From Adiantum capillus-veneris (Eukaryota; Streptophyta; Polypodiopsida; Polypodiales; Pteridaceae), in the NCBI GenBank assembly GCA_014529385.2, contig CM043958.1, positions 140,656,234 to 140,720,233 of the forward strand: a DNA stretch of 64,000 nt. The letters are read 5' to 3'. Under the pieces are notes generated by a model. It ran no database searches. It was not told the origin of the DNA and saw only the letters and a list, made by a program, of their open reading frames with translations. Positions 32,130 through 42,150 of this stretch are shown piece by piece. Within the stretch, counting starts at the first letter, position 1. Each line of letters begins with the position of its first letter. Position numbers and translations under genes: made by a program.

Positions 32130-32660
32130 TGCACATGCTACCATCCTAGGATGCAATGGCATACTGTCTATTCTTGTTGGCTTCTTTGCTCGTTAACATG
32201 AGTCACATCATCAAACAAATTCTTTTGCATGAAAAAACAAAGTTGGCCACCAGATGCCAACCATCAATATAGCTCTAGCTATAGTTTCATGAGAGATATA
32301 ACCTCCTTCAAGACCAGCGTGTGCTTGTTCCAACATAGGAAGTATTCATCTTCATTGGCACATAGCCTAAGCTATTGGTCCTTTCCTTGTTGATAGAGTT
32401 GATGTCCAATCATCACATAGTTGGTTGCTTACGTCTTGATTGCTTGCTATCTTTGTTTACTCATATCTTTAGGAACCTCCTATTGGTCAGATACTCTACC
32501 AGATATATAGTCTGTTGTTGTGTCATAGAGATTTTGAATAATGTGGTAGGGGGTATGAAAACCTTTTTCTTACACTGAGAGCAATTGTTCACATAAATAT
32601 AAACTTATTTCCTAATAGTAGGCCAGTAGACCCCTAACTGTGTCGTCCCTTGACACAGTT
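32130..32660 (-). pseudogene. Element D duplicated HHCC modules, decayed
   Basis: Minus-strand frames with stops still show CSQCKKK (module 1), a lead like VMIGHQLYQQGKDQ and a degraded second histidine/cysteine module with VNEQRSQQ in place of the B sequence CQRAKVPTR. The order is the same as in B, showing that the duplication predates the divergence of these copies. Confidence 0.55.
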
Positions 32661-32689
32661 TTATGGACTGAAGTAGTTTTCGGGTTGAC

Positions 32690-33157
32690 GACTGGCGAGG
32701 CGGTCTTTCAGTGCATGTAGAGATGTTTCATATCTGATGCGTCTTTCTTTATCAGATACTTGCAAAAACTAAATAGTGACTTTATTTTTAAGTTCGATGG
32801 TAGAATAGCCAACAAATCTTAATGTCAGATTGCTGATCATTGGCCCAAAAATCTTTGTCCACCATCTAAAGAATCCAGTGTAAAAAGCCTCTTCAAACGC
32901 CAACATATTGCTTGATGGTAAGAACATGCATCTGGTGTAGAGCCGTAGAGGACTTGTTCTGAAGGCTGTCCACTCAAATCATAGCATAAGCCTTTGTTAC
33001 CTTCTAGGAAAGACATCCATGGGTCTCCTGCTTGCTCAGGCTCATGAAAAGATTGAAAGCATGTAAGCAGCATTCTGTAGATTTTATAAAGCATTGCACA
33101 TGAGAGGTCAGGGAGGCTTTTGAAGAAGTTCATGGCGCCCGTTAGGGTTTTCACCAT
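32690..33157 (-). pseudogene. Element C ORF3, C-terminal conserved domain
   Basis: Frame 32837-33157 carries LPDLSCAMLYKIYRMLLT, DPWMSFLEGNKGLCYDL and a SYHQAICWRLKRLF segment, matching A 23046-23540. The end continues in another frame with SLHALKDRLASRQPENY before a stop at about 32.68 kb. Confidence 0.65.
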
Positions 33158-33239
33158 GTAGTCCTACGTTGTTGGTCCCTACTCTGGAGCTGGCAATCTC
33201 GGGTAGTTGAGCCAAGTTGGTCTCTTCTTCCTCAATGCA

Positions 33240-34558
33240 TCATGTGCCTGCCATGTCCTTACCCTTGGTACAAGGCATAATGTAGGGTCTTTCTTTATTG
33301 CTGCAGGTGCTCTTGTAAATAGAATGAGATATTGTGAGTTCTTGTTGGTCTAGTTCTTTCTCCATTTTGGGTGGAGAGCATTTGAACCTTCCATTTTGTG
33401 TGCAAGTCTTTCTTTGACTTGCAGTAGCTCCACCTTTATCAAAGTGTAGGGCAGCGACTGCTGATGCCATTGGGCATTGATTTGGTTGGGAGTGAGCTGA
33501 GTTACGTTGATTGAGTGGAGAACTCTCAGACCCCAATCCATTGCTGCTTTCCATTCAACATCTACTTCATGGACAATCTGCTCTTTCAGTGCATCTTCTT
33601 CAACTTTAGAAAGCTGGACCATTGGCACTTGTTCTTCTTCACTGATTGGCACTTGAAATTCCAAATCTCCTGCTAGCCCTTGTGATGGCTGTGTTTCCAT
33701 ATCTGCAAAGGAGACTAATGGTATGTTTATGATTGGCTGTTCAGAGGTTCCTACCTCCTCTTGAGCTTCTGTATGTCCCCTCTCAGGAGTTGGTTAGCTC
33801 TTTTTAAATCCTCTATCTCCTTGAGCAATTGCTCTTCCCTTTGTACCCACATTAAGGCAAGGTCTCGTCTTTGTGCCTGTTCAAGCTTCAACTCAAGTTC
33901 TAGGTCCTTGTTTCTCTTTTTCAAAGTCTTGTAGACTTCATCTATCCTCTTGAGTGAAGCTACGCCTGGGTTTTCCTTGATCTGTCTTAGAAATGCCGCT
34001 TGGTCATAAATTCTTTGCTTGGAGTATTCTAGTGAGGCATTAGCTACATCTAGCTGCACTTGATCTTTTGGATTGACTGAGTAGTGATTAAAAGTTCATT
34101 GGTCACTTCAGTAAGCTGTTGGTCCTTGCTTTTGCATGCATCTGAGAGCTTCGTAGGAGCTCCCCTAAATCTTCCATCTCTTTCTGCCACCTTTCCTTCA
34201 CAATTTGGTGTTGTTCTACTTCAATTTTTAGCTCTTTAATCTATCCTTGGATATCTTCAATGATGATCATCCTATCCTTGATCTCACTTTGTAGAGCATC
34301 TATTACCTGTTCCAATTCTCTAGCCTTGGCACTACGGCTAAGTGTTGTTGTTCGCATCTTCTGTCATTAGTTGCATTTGCTTTGCATACTCATTAACCTG
34401 AATGATGACCTCATCCGTGGTTTCCATTCTTTAGGTTCTACCTTGGGTTGCTTAGAGGTTTCAACAGATTTGGTTTGCGGCTCTTTCGATGGTGCAGTGG
34501 ATTCTGCTTGGGTTGTAGCTGGTTCAACTAATTCTTCTTGAGGCTTCGTGGTTGTCAT
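33240..34558 (-). pseudogene. Element C ORF3, coiled-coil and following region
   Basis: Frame 33751-34059 encodes a coiled coil (KKRNKDLELELKLEQAQRRD, EEQLLKEIEDLKRANQ). Frame 33350-33700 follows with EVDVEWKAAMDWGLRVLHS, equivalent to the WISQV...YELKVLEL region of A. A Thr/Pro/Lys-rich stretch lies at 34367-34558. The parts keep the order seen in A but with frameshifts between them. Confidence 0.6.
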
Positions 34559-35819
34559 ACATGATTCTGCTTGGGTTGTTGTGGAAGGTCCAACTTCAGT
34601 TTTTCTATTCCCTTGCGCTATTCAAAATTGGCCTCTTCCTGTTGCTTCTCTTTTCCCTTTGCTTCCTTGCCTTCATTGGATTTAGCAGTTTGTGAAGGGC
34701 TTGGACTTGGCATGGGATGGTCTTCTTGCTTTGTAGTGGGTGAAGTGGGTTTTGGAGACATCTCTCCTTGTTCATGATATGGTTCACTTTGTTATGCAGC
34801 TTCTGATTGTCTTTGTTGCATAGCCGATTCTTCTCTTGCTTTCCTTTGCGCTTCTGGAGGTTCATGTATCTTCAAGGCCTCGGCTTCTTCATACATCCGC
34901 TCAAGTAAATCCTTCGGATTTTCTAGGAATTTCTTTGCAGGGTTCTTGGTCCTTGGGCCCCTAATCTCCCTCGGACTCCATGATTCCGGGTTTTCTTCTG
35001 CAGCTTGGCGGCTTCTTTCATAAGACTCTTTTTCCCTCTCAAACCTTGCTTTCTTCTATTGAGGTTCTTCTTGATGTGCTACCACTAGTTTCTTCTTCAT
35101 TTCTTCTCTTCTTGCCATCATTTATTCATTGTCAAAGCTTTCGTTGCTGTGGGTTTCAGGCGAGCTTTTTGCTGATTCTTCATCTGATTTATACACCCTT
35201 TTCTTCATCGATCTAGTGGTTCATGGAGAAGGTTGAGCTGATATTATGTATATATTCTGATCCGGGGCTGGCGACAAGTTGTCGGCCATTCCAATAGCAT
35301 GGTATGCGATTCTTGTACAACTTCTGGAGCACCCATATATGTTATCTTTCCTTCCTTCGTTGTGCTCTTGAGTGTTGTAAGCACGTATTGCACATGATCT
35401 ATTGCTTGCCTTGTTGTTGACTTCAACACTTGCGTGAAAGTAGTTGCAACTACATGATTTGGAGTTGTGTATCATGGCGGTCTCTTTGAAAGGAAATGGA
35501 AGTGTTGGTGATAAAGACGAGCTCGATCCTCCACTTGCCTTAGAATGAGATCAGAGAAGGTGGCGACAACTATATCCTTGGTGAATGTACCTGCTGTTTT
35601 CCTATCCCTGGCCCTCATTGTCATACTTTCTATTGGCAGCTTTAGTGCCTTGGCCACTATGTCTTTGTTGATAACCACTTCCACTTTTTGCCCTTGTTGA
35701 TCCGTGATCTGAGCAGATCCATCTTCTTTGATTGTGGACAACAGTTCACAGGCTCTTTGGAAATCCACTCCACATGGATCCTAGTCATAGAATTCCTAAA
35801 GTCCCAATCTTTTGTTGGC
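34559..35819 (-). pseudogene. Element C ORF3, N-terminal domain and charged region
   Basis: Frame 35472-35768 begins MDFQRACELLSTIKEDGSAQ and contains KVEVVINKDIVAKALKLP, matching ORF3 of A (VKITAETINEALHLP). Frame 35221-35475 has TRIAYHAIGMADNLSP. From 35.2 to 34.6 kb the sequence is charged and broken, as in A. The region joins directly to integrase sequence upstream (see the 35820-36007 entry). Confidence 0.6.
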
Positions 35820-36007
35820 TTCTTTAGTGGAAGTCCATATCTTGTGTATACATTCTCATACAAGAATGCGGTTGTGGTTCTAGCATCATTCTTTTTGGTT
35901 GCCTTAGCCTCTGTCCACTTGTTCAAATAGTCTGTAGCTACAATGATATATTGATCTTGAGTTCTATAAACAGGTGGTTGTATTGGCTTGACAAAATCTA
36001 TGCCCAC
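35820..36007 (-). pseudogene. Element C integrase N-part, deleted after the first catalytic Asp
   Basis: MGIDFVKPIQPP carries the first Asp; YIIVATDYLNKWTEAKA and RYGLPLKK follow, then the frame passes into ORF3-type sequence (KPTKDWDFRNS). The second Asp, the Glu, the GPF domain and the second protease are missing. The joint marks a deletion of more than 3 kb relative to A. Confidence 0.8.
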
Positions 36008-36575
36008 ATTTTGCAGAATCTCTAGCTCCCATCATTGGTCTTAAAGGCATGCTATCTACCCGCGTTGGCATTTTTGCTCGTTGACATGCATCACACCTTC
36101 TAACATATTCTTCAACATCTGCAAAAAGTGTGGACCTCCATATGCCTACCATTCAAATTTCTCTAGCGGTGGTTACACTAGAAAAGTGACCTCCAGCTAA
36201 TCCAACAGGTGCTTGTTCTAGAGTGGGGATATATTCATATTCATTTGCACAAAGACGCAAATGTTGATCCTTTCCTCTTCAATACAATTGGTTTCCAATA
36301 AGAGCATAGTCTCTTGCTTCTGTTTCAATAGCTATTTGGCGGCATTTACGCATATCCTTTGAAAATGTTATGCATGATAAGTAAGTAACTAGATAGTTAC
36401 TCCACTTAGGAACAAGTGAAATTTGGAATAATCTCACATGAGGTATGGGTGCTTGTTTCTGGCATTGAAGACAATTTTTTACAGATGAGTGAACATCACT
36501 CCTCATGGTTGACCAAAATACTTTAAGTCTTGAGGTCCGTTGCATAGTTTGGTCTTTTGCAAAGTGAAGTATCAC
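35964..36575 (-). pseudogene. Element C duplicated HHCC modules
   Basis: Module 1 (36279-36575) keeps HFAKDQT and the Cys pair in KNCLQCQKQAPIPH. Module 2 (35964-36152) has GIWRSTLFADVEEYVRRCDACQRAK. Spacing and order match B, and here module 1 retains both cysteines that B has partly lost. Confidence 0.78.
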
Positions 36576-36927
36576 TATGTAATGTGTGCTTGACTTAGGT
36601 ATTGGGTTTTTTGCTCAGGATTAATACACAAAAGAAATATTCCATCTCAGTTTTGTTTGTATAGCCTTCCATCTACTAATTGATACATAGCCGATTGCCC
36701 AATTAATCCTGATGTAACAGGAAGTGGTATTTAAGAATCCACTTGAGCTATGATCATCAATGCTAACATATTTTTTGACCAACGGGGTATCATTTCTAAG
36801 GAGAACAGGTATGCATCTATTAGATCATTGTCTACCCCTTTCGGTAGTTCTCCTGAAAAATCCTTGATAAATGATATGCTCTTTGGTGTGTGGTGCCCTT
36901 TTTTACAACTACAATGAAATCAAATTC

Positions 36928-37761
36928 CTAAAGAATGATGAACCATCTCACTATTCTTCTTGTGTTGCATGGCTTGTTGACCAAGTACAATAAAGCTTGA
37001 TGGTCCACAAAGAACACAATTTTTTTTTCTAATAGGTAATGTCTATACTTTTTTACGGCATAGATCATCCCTAATCCTTCTCTTCCGGTGGTTGTATAGT
37101 TTTTCTCTGCCACATTCAACTGTCTACTAGCATAAGAAATAGAAAAATCAATTTTTCCGTCTCCTGGTTGAGCTAATATACACCCAATGGAAAAATTGGA
37201 AGCATCAACATGTATATAAAATATCTTATTCCAATCTGGTGCTTTTAGTATTGGGACTGAAGTGAGAGCTTGCTTAAGCTTCATGAAGGATTCTTCACAC
37301 TCATTTGTCCATACAAAGAGTATAATCAGGCCATACATGGGTTTTACAATTATAGCATACATGTAAATGAATCGTCTATAATATCCACAATGTCCCATGA
37401 AAGCTTGAACCCCTTTGACTTTTGTCAGTTTAGGAAATTCAACAATAACATGACTTTTATCCATATCGGTCGCTATGCCATTTTTAGACACTATATATCT
37501 AAGAAAGTTTCCTTGTCTGCCGATAAAGGTGCACTTTTGAGGATTTAAGTGAATCCTATAAAGTCTACATTTCTCGAATACCTTTTTCGTATCCTGGCAT
37601 TTAAATTTTGATTGAGTTTCCTTTCTCATTTTCATTGATGTTCCTTGTTTGTTGTTTGAAGGATATCTACCCGTGATTTTGTCTTTGACACAATCATGTG
37701 CATCTATCTGCAATGGAAACTGTGTTCTGCTAGAAACTAATGGCATAGGTCTAGATTTCAA
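36928..37761 (-). pseudogene. Element C RNase H with RT thumb; RT core deleted
   Basis: An open 277-codon stretch. It begins with connector sequence (DCVKDKITGRYPSN), then jumps to KKVFEKCRLYRIHLNPQKC, which in B lies after YMDD. The fingers, first catalytic Asp and YMDD are therefore missing. The RNase H that follows is good: HVDASNFSIGCILAQP, GREGLGMIYAVKKYRHYL, FFVDHQALLYLVNKPC. The junction shows an in-frame deletion of about 0.9 kb. Confidence 0.88.
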
Positions 37762-37822
37762 GTTTTTTGTGTCCCTTTTTCTTCTATTCCATTTCTGTCT
37801 TCTTGTTTTCTGGTTTGGAAAG

Positions 37823-38290
37823 TCAAAAAACGTTTCCTCCCCTGCTTTCTAGGAGTAGTTGAGCTCTAACATGTTCTTTTTTTGACCCAGAATCATTGCA
37901 TGTAGCTGAATGTTCTTCAAACTCATCAGTGGCATCATAATAGAGGTCTGAGAAGACTTGTTGAGCTTTCAGTAAGTCCTTGGGTTCCTGAACTTTATCT
38001 TCAATATGAATGGTCAAAAGCATTTGAATGGGAATTATGTCATAGCCATCCTCATTGCAAAGTTGAGTTGGCAGACATATTAACACACATATCCATTGTT
38101 GCCAAAATTTGAGTCCACTCAAATGGCTCAAACAAATGCTCCGGAAAGGGTTTAGGTATATATGCTTCATCTGTGCAATCTCTTTTTAAGATACATAGGT
38201 CTCGTTTTAAACTCCCATTTTTTGAGGCTCCACACATCCAAATAGGTGTGTCTTTGTTTAACCAAGACAAAAGCTTTGATTCAGCTAAAG
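37823..38290 (-). pseudogene. Element C protease-RT connector
   Basis: Frames 38052-38270 and 37823-38170 have SWLNKDTPIWMCGASKNGSL, EAYIPKPFPEHLFEPFEW and NEDGYDIIPIQM, matching the connector in B. One frameshift separates them. Confidence 0.7.
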
Positions 38291-38306
38291 AGATTGAGTC
38301 AAATTC

Positions 38307-38837
38307 TTAAATGGGTGTTTTTATTACATCTCTATAAGCGTGATCTTTCAGATTAACCCTTGTGATTGATCCCACTTGCTTCAAATACAGGTAGTTATTT
38401 CCCCAGTCCTGAACGAGCTGTGCTTGCCACATGAATGGTCTTCCCAAGATGATTTCATAGTTAAGTTTCTTTCGAAAGTCCACTATTGCAAAATTATGTC
38501 GATAATAAATTCCACAAGAACTAACTACCACTTTTTCAAGCAGTCCTAAGGGTTTTTCAATGTGTCCATCTGCCAATTGTAATTTCATTTGAGTTTCTCT
38601 AATGGCCGGTTTTTCCCATGATTCCCATGCTGCTTTTGTAGCTATGGCTATGCCTGCTCCACTATCCAGTATTGCCATGGTTTCTACATCATTATATCTT
38701 ACCAAAAGGGTTGTGTTTTCTTCTTCCCCTTCATAGTATTCTTCGACTTTGTTCATTGAGACGGATCTAATCTCCTTGTTATTAATTTCATGTTTCAATT
38801 TACCCAATTTTTTTGCGATCAGCCCTGTTATCCCCAC
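38307..38837 (-). pseudogene. Element C protease 1 (retropepsin)
   Basis: An intact 176-codon stretch with the active-site motif MAILDSGAGIAIATKA and the second motif YEIILGRPFMWQ, separated by the usual distance. Both flap-region and C-terminal parts (KLQLADGHIEKPLG, VQDWGNNYLYLKQ) are present, so this copy could fold. It belongs to the Gag-side protease, not the post-integrase one. Confidence 0.88.
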
Positions 38838-38895
38838 CTCTTTAAATTTTTCTGTAAGTCATTCCATAAATATGGTCTGATTTTTAATAGTGCTC

Positions 38896-39800
38896 TCAAA
38901 GTAAGAGTACAAATTGAATGGGCGTTGATATGATTGAATGGATGTTCTCCACCTCAAGGATTTGTTCCGCTCTTTTTACCTGAGTGGTTTTACACATTAT
39001 GGATTCATCTTCGTTGTCTCCTAAGTAAGAGGGTAGTGTTTTTAGATTCAAGGGTTTAGACATTCTTGATGCTTCAGATCCGCAATCCCCATACAAGGAT
39101 TGTACATCATTGTCCATATCAAGAGGTAGATTGTCTAATCAAACTTCAACTATAGGGGTTGACTTCAAAGTTATGCTCCCATCATTAATCTCTCTTACTT
39201 TTTTCCATAAATGTTCTGGCCAGTCTTCCTCTATAAATGGAATTTCATCAAAAGCATCTTCACTGTCAGGCACTATGAGTTTTGGCTCTTTAGTTTCAAG
39301 GTGGGGTTCTACCATCACTTTGGGTTTCTCTTTTTTGGTTTCGACTACTAGCTCCTCGGGTTTTGCTATACCCTCAAGCTTGGGTTTTTGTTTTCCTAGC
39401 GTTTCTTGAGTAATTCTTACCAATTTGATAAGCTTCAAGCTTAGCTGCTTCCATATCTACAAAAGGATAGCTTCTCCATTTGTTTTTCATGTTTTGACCT
39501 GCTTTAAGTCCCACTTGGAAAATTTCCAAAGCTGTATTGATTGGCTCAAAAATTTTGTCTATCAAAATTGATCCTCCAGATTTCACTGTGGTTTCCTTGA
39601 TTTCACTTCCCGTTTCTTTCTTTTTTCCTTGAATACGTTCTTGGCTTTTTCTTCAATTTCACTTTTGTTTTTGTTCTCTCATCTCATACCTTTGGCTTCT
39701 TCTTTTCTTGGTCTTTTTGAGAGGAAATTTTAGTATTCTCCGATTCATCAAAGGAGTTATGCTTCTTTTTTTTAGCCTAGGCTCTAGTGATCACCTTGAC
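38896..39800 (-). pseudogene. Element C Gag-protease linker
   Basis: Frames at 39374-39586, 39139-39438 and 38896-39117 carry SGGSILIDKIFEPINTALE, WPEHLWKKVREINDGS and DVQSLYGDCGSEASR. The same phrases occur in A and B. The region is charged and broken by frameshifts. Confidence 0.65.
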
Positions 39801-39886
39801 TAGAACAATAGGTTCACTCTCCAATCAGCTACTAGGTATCACTTGGACTATATTCACTACTGTTTTTCTCTTGTTTAACGGGTTTT

Positions 39887-40437
39887 CTAGACAGTCTTCA
39901 GGGAAGTGTCCACCCTTTTTGCAACATTGTATACAAAAAGCTTCAAGGAGCTTAATGTTCTTGCTAGGTTCTGGGCATTCCAGTGATCATCTGCACCACA
40001 ATTATGACAGTTTTCAATCCTTGGCTTAATCATGGGTCTTACCATAGGAGGTCTAACACCTTGATTAGCTACATAGTACATTGGTGTAAGCTCTGGTGTA
40101 GCATAAGTCACATGTCCTTCTACCATTATTGTAGATAAACTAGGCTCCACATAAGGTGTAACAGGCACTAGTTCTTACTCATCTATGACTCCTTCCAAAT
40201 GCATGTACTTTATAGGTACCGCATTATGTTCAGGATATGGAGGTTGTTGACCCAACACTGGTTGTGGTCTTTCCATACCCACTGGTGGTGGTCTTTGTGC
40301 TGGTACCATATTAGGCTGATATCTATACACGGGTTGTCCTTATGGCCTCGTAGGCACATATTGAACATTTCCATCATACTTTGGTCGGTAATAGTACTCA
40401 TTGTTCTCATGGTTGGTCCATTTACCCTTGATAGCAC
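39887..40437 (-). pseudogene. Element C Gag nucleocapsid region
   Basis: It includes a first knuckle beginning CHNCGADDHW, broken by a frameshift, and in another frame an intact second knuckle CIQCCKKGGHFPEDC (CX2CX4HX4C). A TAA stop in VIDE*ELVPVTP (about 40173) occurs at the same codon in B. Confidence 0.7.
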
Positions 40438-40465
40438 ACCATTTTTGCGGCCTAATTGGTTGTTC

Positions 40466-41272
40466 CTATTGAGGTATCCCTTGCCCTGGTCCTCTCATAG
40501 GTGCTTTTTGCATATTACTCATCATTTCATTCATCCTTTTGAGCATGTCTTTTATGGATGTTAGTGGTGCTACAGCAACCGTTCCCACTTGGGTTGGTTT
40601 TGTGGATGTTGTTTTCTCATTCTGAGTATCCTTAGGGACATCTTCTTCATTGAAAATATCACAATTGTCTCCCAAGTCAATACATCTGATAGACACTCTT
40701 CTACGGTCATATGCTTCTTGCTATACAATATAGCATGAAGTTCTTTGTGTAGAAATCCTTCTAGAAATAATGACACTAACCTTTCTTATGATGGTATTTC
40801 TAGTTTTGGGCATCTTGCAATGTATTGATTCATCCTAGTTGCACAATCCCTAACAGACTCACCTTGTTTCTGTTTGAAGCTATAGATTTGAGCTACCATA
40901 TTATGTTTGATCCCCGTTTTGGAACATGTGGCTACAAATCTTTGAGCTAATGTATTCAAATCCATGATTGACCTTGGTGGGATGTTTTGGAACCATGTCA
41001 AATCTTTTCTTCTAATGTCATTCCAAATCCCTCAAATTGAGTGTGGAAATTAAATATGCGTTCTGCTCTTAGCACTTTCTTGAAGCTAGCTAAGTGGTCA
41101 AATGGATCCCTAGATCCACTGTATTTTTTGACCCATTCTTAAAAATCAGCTGGTCTGACATGTCTATTTGGCTCAACTCCAACTCTTTTGGCAGTTGGTC
41201 TTGTCTCAAGTCCTTCAAACCAACCTGTTGGAAATAGTGACTTATGTAGCACTGGACTGGCTTTAGTGTCAC
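40466..41272 (-). pseudogene. Element C Gag capsid domain
   Basis: Frames 41090-41272, 40786-41001 and 40570-40776 contain TWFQNIPPRSIMDLNTLAQ, FKQKQGESVRDCATRMNQYI and SLFLEGFLHKELHAILYS, matching the single open capsid of B. Frameshifts break it. Confidence 0.8.
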
Positions 41273-41279
41273 TCAATTT

Positions 41280-42150
41280 TCATCGTGATGAGGTAGGTTC
41301 GGGTTTTTTAACATTGCTCCCAAAAAATCTCTTACAGAGTTCCTCTCTTGGAATAGTTTCTGGTCCTTGGCCCAATATCCAGTCTCTTATAGAGTACCCT
41401 CGGTATTTGGTCTGTTCTACCTCCTCAAGACTCATCATAACAAAATTATTGTTATAACAATCCCTAAAAAGGTAAGTTGGTAGATCTGCTAAACCCTTCT
41501 CTTTGATTTTGAAGATATAGATGATCTTCATGGGTGTTAACTGCCATGATTTGGCATGAGAAGTCCATAAAAGATCCTTAACGTTTCTATCCTCCCAACA
41601 ATAGACTCCGATCCTAGGATTATCCGTGCTAAGACGTTTCAAAGGTTTTAGATAAACTTGATCATATCCCTCAAATTCTAAAGTCGGTGGACCTTCTTTT
41701 GCTGCCATATCCGGAATTATGGTATTCACGTCTGATCCCCATTTGTCTATAACATCAAGGTTTTCAACTTTTAAATACTGAGTCACGTTTTTATCCATAT
41801 ACCATTTTCCTTGTTTGTTTTCCCTGATTTCCTCTTCAAACTTTATGTCATGGTCATCACTGCGAATGGAATACTCCTCATTAGGATCCAAGTAAACCTG
41901 AGCTCCATGGCCATTAGTCTTATAAAAGGTGAGTATGTGCTTATATGGCACTGTTGTTCCGATTCCTGAATGAGTCAAATAGGAAGACATTTTAGATGTT
42001 GAGCCGGAATAGGTGTCTGAGACTTCTTTAAAGATAGTGTCCAGGTGATCACCTTGATTCACACTCTCTTCGGTGGATACTCTACTAGCGGTCTCTCCAA
42101 ATATGTCTTGATTCGCTAGTATACAACCAGATTTGAGGTTCGTATAGACT
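41280..42150 (-). pseudogene. Element C Gag N-terminal domain
   Basis: An open 260-codon stretch from 42062 plus upstream sequence to about 42145. It shows the fullest version of the ~200-residue domain that precedes capsid, with LYLDPNEEYS-like, LKVENLDVIDKWG, IGVYCWEDRNV and LFRDCYNNNFVMM features. The natural start, ATG in B (MNLRSG), reads ACG here (TNLKSG). The domain family is not recognised; it is not the capsid, which follows it. Confidence 0.7.

Larger units (their letters stand above)
29450..32660 (-). mobile_element. Element D: fragment of a B-type retrotransposon (integrase to pol tail)
   Basis: On the minus strand it begins in the first HHCC module (GVYWPT-like) and runs through the second module, integrase core, GPF domain, second protease and pol tail. 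LTRs, Gag, RT and RNase H are absent. Its upstream end abuts the end of ORF3 of element C at about 32.66 kb. Two small inverted-repeat elements are inserted in it. Confidence 0.8.
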
